Origin: Streptomyces sp. NRRL F-5122 | Lineage (GTDB): Bacteria; Actinomycetota; Actinomycetes; Streptomycetales; Streptomycetaceae | NCBI RefSeq assembly: GCF_001507435.1 | Contig: NZ_LMWH01000117.1 | Coordinates: 1 to 64,000 of the forward strand | Direction: 5' to 3' | Length of the DNA: 64,000 bases | Part shown: piece after piece, positions 43,856 to 53,617 of the stretch | How the letters are laid out: each line of letters opens with the position of its first letter | Numbering within the stretch: position 1 is the stretch's first letter | Program-made: the position numbers and the translations under genes | The notes under the pieces: generated by a model | What the model saw: the letters and a program-made list of their open reading frames with translations, nothing else | What the model was told of the DNA's origin: nothing | Database searches by the model: none

Positions 43856-44569
43856 CTAGACGTTCATCACGTCGCTCGGGACGCCGCCGTTCGGCTCCAG
43901 GTGCTCGCGCAGCCACTGCTCGGTGGTGCTGACGTGCAGGAGCGCGGCGGCCTGGGCGAGGGGGGCGTCGCCGGCGGCCAGCGCCTGGTGGATCGCCTCG
44001 TGTTCGGCGACTGTGCGGGCGGCGGCGTTGTCGTCGACCAGACCGCGCCATACGCGTGCGCGCAGCGTCCGGCTGGAGATCCCCTCCAGCAGGGTGGCCA
44101 GGGTGGCGTTGCCGGTGGCCGCGACGACCGCCCGGTGGAACGCGGCGTCGTGCTCGTTGAGCCGCTCCACGTCGTCCCGGGCCGCTCGCATCGCGTCCAG
44201 GTGCCGCTCCACCTCGGCCAGTTCCTCGGCCGAGATCCGGGTGGCGGCCAGCCCTGTGGCGACCGGTTCGAAGAGGCGGCGCACCTCGGTCAGCTCCAGC
44301 AGGGTGTCGCCGCGCAGCAGTTCCACCGCTGACCCGATGCTGCTCAGCAACAGCTCCGGTTCGAGGCTGGTCACATACGTGCCGTCGCCCCGGCGGATCT
44401 CCAGCACCCGTGCGACCACCAGTGCCTTCACCGCTTCCCGCATCAGATTGCGGGACAGGCCCAGCTCCGCGGCCAGTTGCTGCTCGGGCGGCAGTTTGGC
44501 GCCTGGCGGTAGCTCGCCGGACTGGATGAGATCCCTGATGCGGTCGATGGCCTTGTCGGTCAATGACAT
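43856..44569 (-). CDS. GntR-family regulator, FadR/FCD type
   Basis: 237 aa. Winged helix: IRDLIQSGELPPGAKLPPEQ, then QLAAELGLSRNLMREAVKAL. C-terminal FCD effector domain with the metal/ligand His residues (LTEVRRLFEPVATGLAATRI, LNEHDAAFHRAVVAATGN, VAEHEAIHQALAAGD). FCD regulators commonly respond to sugar acids such as glucuronate or galactonate; here a fucose intermediate is a reasonable guess. Divergent from fuconate dehydratase with an inverted repeat CATCCCATC/GATGGGATG between. ATG 44569 follows GGGAGCAGCCGC. Confidence 0.87.
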   Translation of the reverse strand: MSLTDKAIDRIRDLIQSGELPPGAKLPPEQQLAAELGLSRNLMREAVKALVVARVLEIRRGDGTYVTSLEPELLLSSIGSAVELLRGDTLLELTEVRRLFEPVATGLAATRISAEELAEVERHLDAMRAARDDVERLNEHDAAFHRAVVAATGNATLATLLEGISSRTLRARVWRGLVDDNAAARTVAEHEAIHQALAAGDAPLAQAAALLHVSTTEQWLREHLEPNGGVPSDVMNV

Positions 44570-44615
44570 GCGGCTGCTCCCTGCTCGTCGCCCAGGCCAT
44601 GGCAGCCTAGCAATA

Positions 44616-44644
44616 CATCCCATCACTACGGAAGAGATGGGATG
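44616..44644. promoter_or_regulatory. operator candidate CATCCCATC-N11-GATGGGATG
   Basis: A perfect 9-bp inverted repeat: CATCCCATC (44616-44624) and GATGGGATG (44636-44644). It lies about 47 bp upstream of the FadR-type gene. A further copy of the arm, CCATCCCAT, occurs at 44756-44764 on the fuconate-dehydratase side, so both divergent promoters could be under the regulator's control. Confidence 0.65.
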
Positions 44645-44873
44645 GCGCAACCCCCGTCCCGTATATGACGTCGGCGTAAAAGCACAGGTGAGACGCGCCA
44701 ATCCATGCCTTTTTCTCCCGGGGTATGGACACTCGGACCGGTCGACTCTATAAATCCATCCCATGTCCAGCATCTGCTCTAGCAGAGAGGACATCTTTTT
44801 GACACACGACGATGGGTGGTCACCATGGCGCCGAGACAGCACCGGACCCTCCTAGCCGAAGGTGCCGGGCCCG

Positions 44874-46181
44874 ATGAGTGAGCTGATCAGCGCGGTCGAG
44901 GCCGTCGACGTACGGTTCCCGACTTCGCGGGACCTCGACGGTTCCGACGCCATGAACCCCGAGCCCGACTACTCGGCCGCGTATGTGACGATCCGTACGA
45001 GCGTCGGGAACGAGGGATACGGACTCGCCTTCACCGTGGGACGCGGCAACGAGGTCGAGGTCGCCGCCGTACGAGCCCTGGCCCCGCTGATCGTGGGGCT
45101 GCCGGTGGAGGAGGTACTGGCCGATCTCGGCGGGTTCTCCCGTCGGCTGACCGGCGACAGCCAACTGCGCTGGCTGGGCCCGGAGAAGGGCGCCATCCAC
45201 ATGGCCGCCGCAGCGATCGTCAACGCCGTCTGGGACCTTTACGGGCGGCGTAGCGACAAGCCGGTCTGGCGGCTGCTGGCCGAGCTCTCCCCGGAGCAGC
45301 TGGTCGACCTCGTCGACTTCCGCTACCTCCAGGACGCCCTCACCCGAGACGAAGCCCTTGACATCCTGCGCCGGGCCGAGCCCGGCCGCGCCCAACGCAC
45401 CGCGGACCTTCTGAAGCACGGATACCCCGCATACACCACCACCCCCGGCTGGCTCGGCTACGACGACGAGAAGCTGGTACGGCTGTCCAAGGAGGCAGTC
45501 GCCGATGGCTTCGGGCAGATCAAACTGAAGGTCGGCGCCGACCGCGAAGCCGACGAGCGCCGCATGCGGCTGGCCCGCGAGGCGGTCGGCCCGGACATCA
45601 GGATCGCCGTCGACGCCAACCAGGCGTGGGGAGTTCAGCAGGCGATCGACTGGATGGCGTCGCTCGCGCCCTACGATCCGTACTGGATCGAGGAACCCAC
45701 CTCGCCGGACGACATCCTCGGCCACGCCGCCATCCGCCGGGCGGTGGCGCCGATCAAGGTGGCCACGGGTGAACACACACACAACCAGGTGATGTTCAAA
45801 CAGCTCCTTCAGGCGGGCGCGCTCGACGTCCTGCAGCTCGACGCCAGCCGCACCGCCGGTGTCACCGAGAACGTCGCCATCCTGCTGCTGGCCGCCAAGT
45901 TCGGCGTCCCGGTCTGCCCGCACGCCGGCGGGGTCGGACTGTGCGAGATGGTGCAGCACCTGGCGATGTTCGACTACGTGGCCGTCAGCGGCACCACCGA
46001 GAACCGTGTGATCGAGTACGTAGACCACCTGCACGAGCACTTCACCGCCCCGGTCAGCATCCGCGACGGCCACTACCTCGCCCCGGCCGCCCCCGGCATC
46101 AGCGCCCAACTGCACCCGCAGTCGCTAGCGGACCACCGCTACCCCGACGGCCCTGTGTGGAGCGGGGAGTCCGACGGATGA
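44874..46181 (+). CDS. L-fuconate dehydratase
   Basis: 435 aa of the enolase superfamily, mandelate-racemase subgroup. It dehydrates L-fuconate to 2-keto-3-deoxy-L-fuconate. The diagnostic residues are present: [11 protein letters not shown] (KxK general base), metal ligands in [10 protein letters not shown] and [27 protein letters not shown], and the catalytic His in [17 protein letters not shown]. The N-terminal capping domain carries [19 protein letters not shown], typical of fuconate dehydratases. ATG 44874 is used; an in-frame GTG at 44862 would add four residues. The stop overlaps the SDR gene. Confidence 0.9.
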   Translation: MSELISAVEAVDVRFPTSRDLDGSDAMNPEPDYSAAYVTIRTSVGNEGYGLAFTVGRGNEVEVAAVRALAPLIVGLPVEEVLADLGGFSRRLTGDSQLRWLGPEKGAIHMAAAAIVNAVWDLYGRRSDKPVWRLLAELSPEQLVDLVDFRYLQDALTRDEALDILRRAEPGRAQRTADLLKHGYPAYTTTPGWLGYDDEKLVRLSKEAVADGFGQIKLKVGADREADERRMRLAREAVGPDIRIAVDANQAWGVQQAIDWMASLAPYDPYWIEEPTSPDDILGHAAIRRAVAPIKVATGEHTHNQVMFKQLLQAGALDVLQLDASRTAGVTENVAILLLAAKFGVPVCPHAGGVGLCEMVQHLAMFDYVAVSGTTENRVIEYVDHLHEHFTAPVSIRDGHYLAPAAPGISAQLHPQSLADHRYPDGPVWSGESDG

Positions 46182-46936
46182 GCGCTCTCGAGTTCGCGGG
46201 ACTGACAGCCCTCGTGACCGGCGGCGCCTCCGGCATCGGGCTGGCCACCGCGCGCCTACTGGCTGTCCGTGGTGCCCGCGTCGCCTGCCTCGACCTCAAA
46301 CCGGAGGACGTTCCCGAACCCCTCATCGGTATCCGCGCGGACGTCGCCGACGATGCGAGCGTTCGAGCAGCCGTCGAGGAGACCGCGCGCGTGCTCGGAG
46401 GCATCGACATCCTGATCAACAACGCCGGGATCGGCGCCCAGGGCACCATCGAGGACAACACGGACGACGAGTGGCACCGGGTCTTCGACGTCAACGTCCT
46501 CGGTATGGTCCGGGTGACCCGGGCCGCTCTCCCCCATCTGCGCCGTTCCGACAGCGCGGCCGTCGTCAACACCTGCTCCATCGCCGCCACCGCGGGACTG
46601 CCCGACCGGGTGCTTTACTCAGCGACGAAGGGCGCCGTGCTCGCCCTCACCCGGGCAGCCGCCGCCGACCTCGTGCACTCCGGCATCCGCGTCAACTGCG
46701 TCAACCCGGGCACGGCCGACACCCCGTGGATCGGCCGCCTCCTGGACCGGGCCGCCGACCCAGCGGCCGAACGCGCCGCCCTCAACGCCCGCCAGCCCAT
46801 GGGCCGTCTCGTCTCCGCCGAGGAAGTCGCCACGGCCATCGCCTACCTGGCGAGCCCGCTGTCCGGCTCGACCACCGGCACCGACCTCCCCGTCGACGGC
46901 GGCATGCAAGGCCTGCGGATCCGCCCGCGCGCCTGA
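46178..46936 (+). CDS. SDR dehydrogenase, 2-keto-3-deoxy-L-fuconate dehydrogenase candidate
   Basis: 252 aa classical short-chain dehydrogenase: VTGGASGIG cofactor loop, ACLDLKPE (Asp selecting NAD+), NNAGIG, catalytic Ser in [10 protein letters not shown] and YSATKG (Tyr-x-x-x-Lys), ending in a PVDGGMQ motif. Starting at ATG 46178 within the dehydratase stop (ATGA), it is translationally coupled and most likely oxidises 2-keto-3-deoxy-L-fuconate to the 2,4-diketo acid hydrolysed by the FAH protein. L-fucose dehydrogenase activity is the alternative. Confidence 0.86.
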   Translation: MSALEFAGLTALVTGGASGIGLATARLLAVRGARVACLDLKPEDVPEPLIGIRADVADDASVRAAVEETARVLGGIDILINNAGIGAQGTIEDNTDDEWHRVFDVNVLGMVRVTRAALPHLRRSDSAAVVNTCSIAATAGLPDRVLYSATKGAVLALTRAAAADLVHSGIRVNCVNPGTADTPWIGRLLDRAADPAAERAALNARQPMGRLVSAEEVATAIAYLASPLSGSTTGTDLPVDGGMQGLRIRPRA

Positions 46937-47040
46937 CCCCGCTCCCCTTTCTCTCGGCTCTCACTCACGGCATCCGCACCCCGCACAGCCGGCTCCGCAC
47001 ACAGCCCGTCCGCGTGACCCACCAGCAAGGAGAACGAGCG

Positions 47041-48117
47041 ATGAAGCTCAGAACCACCCGATACGCCTGCTTCGGCGGCCTCGCCGCCCTGACTGTGACC
47101 GCGCTCACCGCCTGCGGCGGTTCCGGATCCGGGTCGGCCTCGGGCCAGGGCGGTGGTTCGGGGGTGATCGGGGTCGACTACCCGCGCTCGGACACCGACT
47201 TCTGGAACTCGTACATCAAGTACACCCCGCAGTTCGCGAAGGAACTCAAGCTCGACCTGAAGACCACCAACTCACAGAACGACGTCGCCAAGCTCACCGC
47301 CAACGTCCAGACGTTCATCAGCCAGGGCGTCAAAGGCGTCGCGATGGCACCGCAGGACACCGCCGCCATCGCGCCCACCCTCGCGCAACTGGAGGCGAAG
47401 AAGATCCCGGTCGTCTCGGTGGACACCCGTCCCGACACCGGAAATGTGTACATGGTCGTGCGCGCGGACAACCGCGCATACGGCGAGAAGGCCTGCCAGT
47501 ACCTCGGGACCAAGCTGGGAGGCAAGGGGAAGGTCGTCATGCTCCAGGGCGATCTCGCCTCCGTCAACGGCCGCGACCGTACCGAGGCGTTCAACGCGTG
47601 CATGAAGAAGAACTACCCGTCCATCAAGGTCTTCGGTGAAGCCACCAACTGGGACGGAGCGGTCGCGGCGCAAAAGCTCCAGACCGACCTGACCGCGCAT
47701 CCCGACATCAAGGGCGTGTACATGCAGTCCAGTTTCGCCCTCTCCGGCACGCTCCAGGTGCTCAAGCAGAAAAACCTGCTGGTCGGTCCTGAAGACAAGA
47801 AGCATGTGTTCGTCGTCTCCAACGACGGCATTCCCGAGGAGCTCAAGGACATCGCGGCGGGCCGGATCGACGCCACCGTCTCCCAGCCGGCCGACCTCTA
47901 CGCGAAGTACGCCCTCTACTACCTGAAGGCGGCGCTCGACGGCAAGACGTTCAAGCCGGGCAAGACCGACCACGACAGCACGATCATCAAGGTGCGCGAG
48001 GGCCTTCTGGAAGACCAGCTCTCCGCACCCCTGGTGACGGCGGACGGCGGCACCTACGGCGGGGTCCCCAGCCTCAAGAGCGACGACAAGTCCCTCTGGG
48101 GCAACAACCTCGGCTGA
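47041..48117 (+). CDS. sugar ABC transporter binding lipoprotein (RbsB/family 4 type)
   Basis: 358 aa. Lipobox ALTAC (Cys25), then a Gly/Ser linker and a periplasmic-binding fold of the ribose/galactose class: VIGVDYPRSDTDFWNSYIKY, FISQGVKGVAMAPQD, KKIPVVSVDTRPDTG, GKGKVVMLQGDLASVNGRDR, HVFVVSNDGIPEEL, GRIDATVSQPADLYAKYALY. In this locus L-fucose (or a fucoside) is the expected ligand. ATG 47041 follows AAGGAG; 104 nt after the SDR gene. Confidence 0.87.
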   Translation: MKLRTTRYACFGGLAALTVTALTACGGSGSGSASGQGGGSGVIGVDYPRSDTDFWNSYIKYTPQFAKELKLDLKTTNSQNDVAKLTANVQTFISQGVKGVAMAPQDTAAIAPTLAQLEAKKIPVVSVDTRPDTGNVYMVVRADNRAYGEKACQYLGTKLGGKGKVVMLQGDLASVNGRDRTEAFNACMKKNYPSIKVFGEATNWDGAVAAQKLQTDLTAHPDIKGVYMQSSFALSGTLQVLKQKNLLVGPEDKKHVFVVSNDGIPEELKDIAAGRIDATVSQPADLYAKYALYYLKAALDGKTFKPGKTDHDSTIIKVREGLLEDQLSAPLVTADGGTYGGVPSLKSDDKSLWGNNLG

Positions 48118-48137
48118 CCGGAAGGCGGTACGCAGAC

Positions 48138-49646
48138 ATGGTTACGGCTCCGCCCGTCGCCCAGGCGGCAGGGATCACCAAGCGGTTCGGGTCCACGGTG
48201 GCGCTGCGCGACGCCGGAATCACGATCACGCCGGGGCAGACGCACGCGCTCGTCGGGCGCAACGGTGCGGGCAAGTCCACACTGGTCTCCATCCTCACCG
48301 GGCTTCACGCACCGGACGAGGGCACGGTGACGTTCGGCGGCGAGCCGGCCCCCCGACCCGCGGACCGTGACGCGTGGCGGCAACGTGTGGCCTGCGTCTA
48401 CCAGAAGTCCACCATCATCCCCGGGCTGACGGTCGCCGAGAACCTCTTCCTCAACCGGCACGACCGCGGCCGCGGCGGCCTCATCAGCTGGCAAACGGTA
48501 CGCGGAAAGGCACGCGAGCTGCTGCGGACCTGGTCGGTCGACGTGGACGTGCGCACCCCCGCGGGCGAACTCGACATCGAGCAGCGGCAGTTCGTCGAGA
48601 TCGCCCGGGCATTGTCGTTCGGGGCGCGCTTCATCATCCTCGACGAACCCACCGCGCAGCTGGACGGTGCCGCGATCAACCGGCTGTTCACCCGGATCCG
48701 GGACCTTCAACGACAGGGCGTCACCTTCCTGTTCATCAGCCACCACCTCCAGGAGATCTACGAGATCTGCGACACGGTCACGGTGTTCCGCGACGCCCGG
48801 CACATCCTGACCGCCCCCGTGGCCGCACTGCCCCGCGCAGAACTGGTCGCCGCCATGACCGGCGAGGGCGCGACCGAGACCGCCAGGGCACGCCGTCGCC
48901 ACGCGGACACCTCGTCCCCGGATGTACTCACCGTGGAAGGTGCCGCTGTACAGGGCGCGTACGAGGACGTGTCCGTCCGCATCCGCGCCGGGGAGATCGT
49001 CGGTATCGCCGGCGCGGCGAGCAGCGGCCGTACGGAGGTGGCGGAGACGGTCGTGGGACTACGGGCCGCCGACAGGGGCACAGTGACGATCGGTGGGGTT
49101 CGTCCACGGTCCGGCAGCGTGCCCGCGGCGCTGAAGGCCGGGGTCGGCTTCGTCCCGCAAGACCGCCACCACCAGGGATTCGTGCCGGAGATGTCCATCG
49201 CGGACAACGGGACCCTGACCATTCCCGAACGGCTCGGTCCGCCCGGTTTCATCGAGGGACGCCGCCGGGACGCCTTCGCCCGCTCCATGATCGAGAATCT
49301 GGCGATCAAGACACCTGGGCCGGAGCTGCCCGTCTCCGGGCTCTCCGGAGGCAACCAGCAGAAGGTCGTCATGGCGCGGGCCCTGGCCAACGACCCCAAG
49401 GTGCTGGTGCTGATCAATCCGACCGCCGGCGTCGACGTGCGGTCGAAGGAGTTCCTCCTCGGCAAGGTCGAGGAGATCGCCGAGTCCGGCACCGGGGTGC
49501 TCATCGCCTCCGACGAACTCGACGACCTGCGCATGTGCGACCGGGTCCTGGTGATGTTCCAGGGCCGTGTAGTGACCGAGAAGGCCGGCGGCTGGCACGA
49601 CCACGAGCTCGTGGCCGCAATGGAAGGAGTGGACCTCGATGTCTGA
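48138..49646 (+). CDS. sugar ABC transporter ATPase (RbsA type)
   Basis: 502 aa with two ATPase halves, as in ribose/xylose importers. First half: Walker A GRNGAGKST, signature LDIEQRQFVEIARAL, Walker B FIILDEPTAQL. Second half: degenerate Walker A (GAASSGRTE), signature VSGLSGGNQQKVVMARAL, Walker B VLVLINPTAGVDV with Asn in place of Asp-Glu. It energises the fucose importer. It overlaps the permease gene by 8 nt. Confidence 0.9.
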   Translation: MVTAPPVAQAAGITKRFGSTVALRDAGITITPGQTHALVGRNGAGKSTLVSILTGLHAPDEGTVTFGGEPAPRPADRDAWRQRVACVYQKSTIIPGLTVAENLFLNRHDRGRGGLISWQTVRGKARELLRTWSVDVDVRTPAGELDIEQRQFVEIARALSFGARFIILDEPTAQLDGAAINRLFTRIRDLQRQGVTFLFISHHLQEIYEICDTVTVFRDARHILTAPVAALPRAELVAAMTGEGATETARARRRHADTSSPDVLTVEGAAVQGAYEDVSVRIRAGEIVGIAGAASSGRTEVAETVVGLRAADRGTVTIGGVRPRSGSVPAALKAGVGFVPQDRHHQGFVPEMSIADNGTLTIPERLGPPGFIEGRRRDAFARSMIENLAIKTPGPELPVSGLSGGNQQKVVMARALANDPKVLVLINPTAGVDVRSKEFLLGKVEEIAESGTGVLIASDELDDLRMCDRVLVMFQGRVVTEKAGGWHDHELVAAMEGVDLDV

Positions 49647-50700
49647 CAGTGCGACCGCAGCCGCCGCGAAGAGCCCGAACGGCGGGCAGCCGGACACCGC
49701 GAGCGAGCAGCCGGCCGCCGCGAGGACGGGGGAACGCAAAATCGCCTTCGCGCGGCTGCGCGACTTGGCACTCATTCCCGCGATCATCGTCATGGCTATC
49801 GTCGGCCAGATCGTCAATCCGGTGTTTCTGCAGGCCGACAACCTGATCAACGTACTGCAGACCATGTCCGAGATAGCACTGCTGGTCCTCGCGCAGACCT
49901 TGGTGCTGATCGTCAAGAAGATGGACCTCTCCCTGGAGTCCACCGTCGGGCTCGCCCCCGGGGTCGCGGCCTGGCTCACCATCCCGGCGGGCGCGGCGCA
50001 CGGGATCGGACTCCTGCCCGGCGGCTGGTCCATCCCCATCACCCTGACGGTCGGCCTTCTGATCGGTGTGGTGAACGCCCTGTTCATCATCCGGTTCGGG
50101 CTCAACGGCTTCATCGTGACGCTCGGCATGCTGATCGTGCTGCGCGGCATCCTGACGGGCATCTCCGGCGGCCAGACCTTCTTCCAGTTGCCCCCATCGA
50201 TGCTCTACCTCGGCACAGCCCAGTGGCTGGGCATGCCCGCCTCGGTGTGGACCTGCCTGATCCTGTTCGCCATCGGGATCGTGGTGCTCGGCTTCACCAG
50301 CTTCGGCCGCTCCCTCTACGCGATCGGCGGCAACGTCGACGCGGCGAAAGCGGCCGGCATCCGCACCGACCGGGTGCTGTGGATCGTCATCGTGACCGCG
50401 AGCGTCCTCGCCGCGCTGAGCGGCCTGCTGCTCTCGGGACGCCTGGCCTCGGTGGCCTCCGCACAGGGCAACGGCTACATCTTCACCGTGTTCGCCGCCG
50501 CGGTCATCGGCGGTATCAGTCTCAACGGCGGCAAGGGCACCGTGTTCGGCGCGTTCACCGGCATCCTGCTGCTCTTCCTGATCCAGAACGTCCTCACCCT
50601 CGGGGGTGTCCCCGCGCAGTGGATCGGCGCCCTGAACGGCGCGATCATCCTGATCGCCCTGGCGCTGTCCCGCATCACCGGAGGCAAGGCACAGGAGTAG
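49639..50700 (+). CDS. sugar ABC transporter permease (RbsC type)
   Basis: 353 aa, with a cytoplasmic Ala-rich leader and about ten membrane segments of the branched BPD_transp_2 family: LIPAIIVMAIVGQIVNPVFL, ALLVLAQTLVLIVKKMDLSL, FGLNGFIVTLGMLIVLRGIL, FGRSLYAIGGNVDAAKAAGI and a FAAAVIGGISLNGGKGTVFG region characteristic of RbsC. Completes the fucose importer. Confidence 0.9.
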   Translation: MSDSATAAAAKSPNGGQPDTASEQPAAARTGERKIAFARLRDLALIPAIIVMAIVGQIVNPVFLQADNLINVLQTMSEIALLVLAQTLVLIVKKMDLSLESTVGLAPGVAAWLTIPAGAAHGIGLLPGGWSIPITLTVGLLIGVVNALFIIRFGLNGFIVTLGMLIVLRGILTGISGGQTFFQLPPSMLYLGTAQWLGMPASVWTCLILFAIGIVVLGFTSFGRSLYAIGGNVDAAKAAGIRTDRVLWIVIVTASVLAALSGLLLSGRLASVASAQGNGYIFTVFAAAVIGGISLNGGKGTVFGAFTGILLLFLIQNVLTLGGVPAQWIGALNGAIILIALALSRITGGKAQE

Positions 50701-50936
50701 GCAGCGCCGCCTTCGCCCGGCATTCGCTCCTCCTTCGCCGCCGCCCGCGTCCGGCTGACCACACCGCGTCAGACGGCGGCGACCACGGCCGGGACGCCGA
50801 CCTGCGTACCGGCGAGGCGAACTCCTGCCGGAAGGACCCATACAGCAGCGAGCCCGCGTCAAGCGGCGTTCGCTGCCCCAAAGTTGCACACACCCGAATG
50901 ACCGGCCCCACCCGCGATCGAAAGGCAGGCATTCCC

Positions 50937-53354
50937 ATGGAACGAAGAGAATTTCTCGTCACCTCCGCAGCCACCTCCGCCGCGCTCGCCGTCGGCCTCC
51001 CACCCGCTGTGGCGTCCACGGCGTCGCAGACCGCATCTAAAGCGGAGGATGCCGCCACGCCGGAGGCCTCGCGCCTCGCCCTGTGGTACGACGAGCCCGC
51101 AAGCCAGTGGCTGGAAGCGTTGCCGCTCGGCAACGGCCGCCTCGGCACCATGGTGTTCGGCGGAATCGACACCGAACTGCTCCAGCTCAACGAGGACACC
51201 CTGTGGGCGGGAGGCCCCTACGAACCCGCCAACCCCAAGGGCCTGGCGAACCTCCCGGAAATCCGGCGCCGGGTCTTCGCCGGCGAGTGGAACTCCGCTC
51301 AGGATCTGATCAACTCCACCTTCATGGGCAACCCGGTCGGGGAGTTGATGTACCAGACGGTCGGCAACCTGCGCCTGACCTTTCCGGGTACAGGTGAAGT
51401 CAGCTCCTACCGCCGTGAGTTGGACCTGGACACAGCTGTGGCGACCACGACGTACGCCCGCAATGGAGTGGCATACCGTCGCGAGGTATTCGCCAGCCAT
51501 GCCGACCAGGTGATCGTGGTGCGGCTGACCGCCGGCACCCCCGGTGTCCTGTCGCTCACCGCCGCCTTCGACAGCCCCCAGCAGGCCCAGACGTCGTCCC
51601 CGGACCGGATCACCGCCGCCCTGGAAGGGACCGGGCAGACACGTGAGGGGGTCACCGGCCGCGTCCGCTTCCGCGCCCTGGTCCGAGCCCGCGCCGAAGG
51701 GGGCTCCGTACGCAGCGAGAACGGCACGCTCACCGTGGACGGGGCCGACGCGGTGACCCTGCTGGTGTCCGTCGGCACCAGCTACAACGACTACCGGGAC
51801 GCCTCCGGCGACCACCGCGCCCGCGCCGAGCGCCCTCTGAACGCCGCCGCCGACACCCCGTACGGACAGTTGCGCTCCCGGCATGTGCGCGACCACCGCG
51901 CCCTCTTCCGCCGGGTCACGCTCGACCTCGGCGCCACGGAGGCGGCCGACGCACCGACCGATGAACGGGTGGCCGCGTTCGCCCAGGGGGATGACCCTCA
52001 ACTGGTCGCCCTGCACTACCAGTTCGGCCGCTACCTGCTCATCGCCTCCTCCCGTCCCGGCACCCAGCCCGCCAACCTGCAGGGCATCTGGAACGACCAG
52101 CTCTCCCCGCCCTGGGATTCCAAGTACACGATCAACATCAACACGGAGATGAACTACTGGCCCGCGCCCACCACCAACCTTCTTGAATGCTGGGAGCCGA
52201 TTTTCGCCCTTCTCGACGACCTCGCCCAGGCCGGACAGAAGACCGCCAGGGTGCAGTACGGCGCGAACGGCTGGGTCGCCCATCACAACACCGACGCCTG
52301 GCGCGGCACCGCGCCCGTGGACGGTGCCTTCTGGGGCATGTGGCCCACCGGCGGCGCCTGGCTGGCCACCTCCGTATGGGAGCACTACCGCTTCACCGGC
52401 GACAGCGAAGCCCTGCGCCGCCGGCTGCCCGTCGTCGAGGGAGCGGTCCGCTTCTTCCTCGACGCGCTCGTCCCCGACCCCACCACCGGCTACCTGGTGA
52501 CCTGTCCGTCCGTCTCGCCCGAGAACGCGCACCACGCCGGCGTGTCCGCGTGTGCGGGCCCGACGATGGACAACCAGATCCTGCGCGACCTCTTCGACGG
52601 TTACCTCGCCGCCTGCACGGCGCTCGGCACCACGAGCCCGTACGCCGACCGGGTGCGCGAGGCCCGCGCCCAACTGCCGCCCATGAAGATCGGTGCGCTG
52701 GGACAGCTGCAGGAGTGGCAGCAGGACTGGGACGCGGGCGCGCCCGAGCAGCAGCACCGCCATGTCTCCCACCTGTACGGCCTGCACCCCAGCAACCAGA
52801 TCACCAAGCGCACCACCCCGGAACTGTTCCAGGCAGCTCTGAAGACGCTCGAGATGCGTGGGGATGCCGGCACCGGCTGGTCCCTCGCCTGGAAGATCAA
52901 TTTCTGGGCGCGCTCTGAAGACGGCGCTCGCTCCTACAAGCTCCTCACCGACCTGCTCACCCCCGATCACACCGCCCCGAACCTGTTCGACCTGCACCCG
53001 CCGTTCCAGATCGACGGCAACTTCGGGGCAACCGCGGGCGTGACCGAATGGCTGCTTCAGTCCCACACCGGTGAGGTCCACCTGCTGCCCGCCCTGCCTA
53101 CGCAGCTCCCTGAGGGCCGGGTCACCGGCCTCCTCGCCCGCGGCGGCCTCACCGTCGGCCTCTCCTGGAGCGACGGCGCTCTGGCCCACGCCCACCTGGC
53201 AGCGCGTCAGACCGGCACCGTACGACTGCGCACCACCGCACCGGTCACCGTGCACTCCATGGGCGGCGCTCGAACAGAGGTGAAGCGCCCCGAAAGCACT
53301 GTCGCCGTGTTCGAGACCGAGGCAGGCGGGGAGTATGTGATCACGCCACTCTGA
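50937..53354 (+). CDS. GH95 alpha-L-fucosidase, Tat-exported
   Basis: 805 aa. A twin-arginine-like signal (RREFLVTSAATSAALAVGLP) predicts export. The GH95 N-terminal beta-domain starts at LALWYDEPASQWLEALPLGN, with GNGRLGTMVFGG and LNEDTLWAGGPY, all diagnostic; the (alpha/alpha)6 catalytic barrel contains QPANLQGIWNDQLSPPWDSK, TININTEMNYWPA, and HRHVSHLYGLHPSNQI, and the end FQIDGNFGATAGVTEWLLQS is also conserved. GH95 enzymes release alpha-1,2-linked L-fucose, some act on alpha-L-galactosides. ATG 50937 follows AAAGGCAGGCA, 236 nt after the permease. It would supply L-fucose to the importer. Confidence 0.92.
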   Translation: MERREFLVTSAATSAALAVGLPPAVASTASQTASKAEDAATPEASRLALWYDEPASQWLEALPLGNGRLGTMVFGGIDTELLQLNEDTLWAGGPYEPANPKGLANLPEIRRRVFAGEWNSAQDLINSTFMGNPVGELMYQTVGNLRLTFPGTGEVSSYRRELDLDTAVATTTYARNGVAYRREVFASHADQVIVVRLTAGTPGVLSLTAAFDSPQQAQTSSPDRITAALEGTGQTREGVTGRVRFRALVRARAEGGSVRSENGTLTVDGADAVTLLVSVGTSYNDYRDASGDHRARAERPLNAAADTPYGQLRSRHVRDHRALFRRVTLDLGATEAADAPTDERVAAFAQGDDPQLVALHYQFGRYLLIASSRPGTQPANLQGIWNDQLSPPWDSKYTININTEMNYWPAPTTNLLECWEPIFALLDDLAQAGQKTARVQYGANGWVAHHNTDAWRGTAPVDGAFWGMWPTGGAWLATSVWEHYRFTGDSEALRRRLPVVEGAVRFFLDALVPDPTTGYLVTCPSVSPENAHHAGVSACAGPTMDNQILRDLFDGYLAACTALGTTSPYADRVREARAQLPPMKIGALGQLQEWQQDWDAGAPEQQHRHVSHLYGLHPSNQITKRTTPELFQAALKTLEMRGDAGTGWSLAWKINFWARSEDGARSYKLLTDLLTPDHTAPNLFDLHPPFQIDGNFGATAGVTEWLLQSHTGEVHLLPALPTQLPEGRVTGLLARGGLTVGLSWSDGALAHAHLAARQTGTVRLRTTAPVTVHSMGGARTEVKRPESTVAVFETEAGGEYVITPL

Positions 53355-53617
53355 CACCTTGGGGGCGCCGTCCGCGTCGATCCTGTCGATGGAGTCGGGC
53401 GCGGCGGCGCCCTCGCGGTGGAGGCATAACGGGCGAAGAGCGCAGGACCTTGAGGGGAGTACCGACGCCCCCGTCCCGGCAGCTCCCCGTGGGGCGCATC
53501 GATCGGACCTGTAGGGAGACCTCGTCAAGGCGGAGGGGGGCTCCTGTGCCGCCGCGGCCGGCGTCAACGTCTGGAGGTGCGGGTTCGGACGGCCGCCTGA
53601 CGTCGGTGAAGGGGTGT

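Noticed and set aside
50859..53567. Minus-strand frame of 902 codons
   Set aside because: Antisense to the GH95 gene, whose family motifs are unambiguous on the plus strand.
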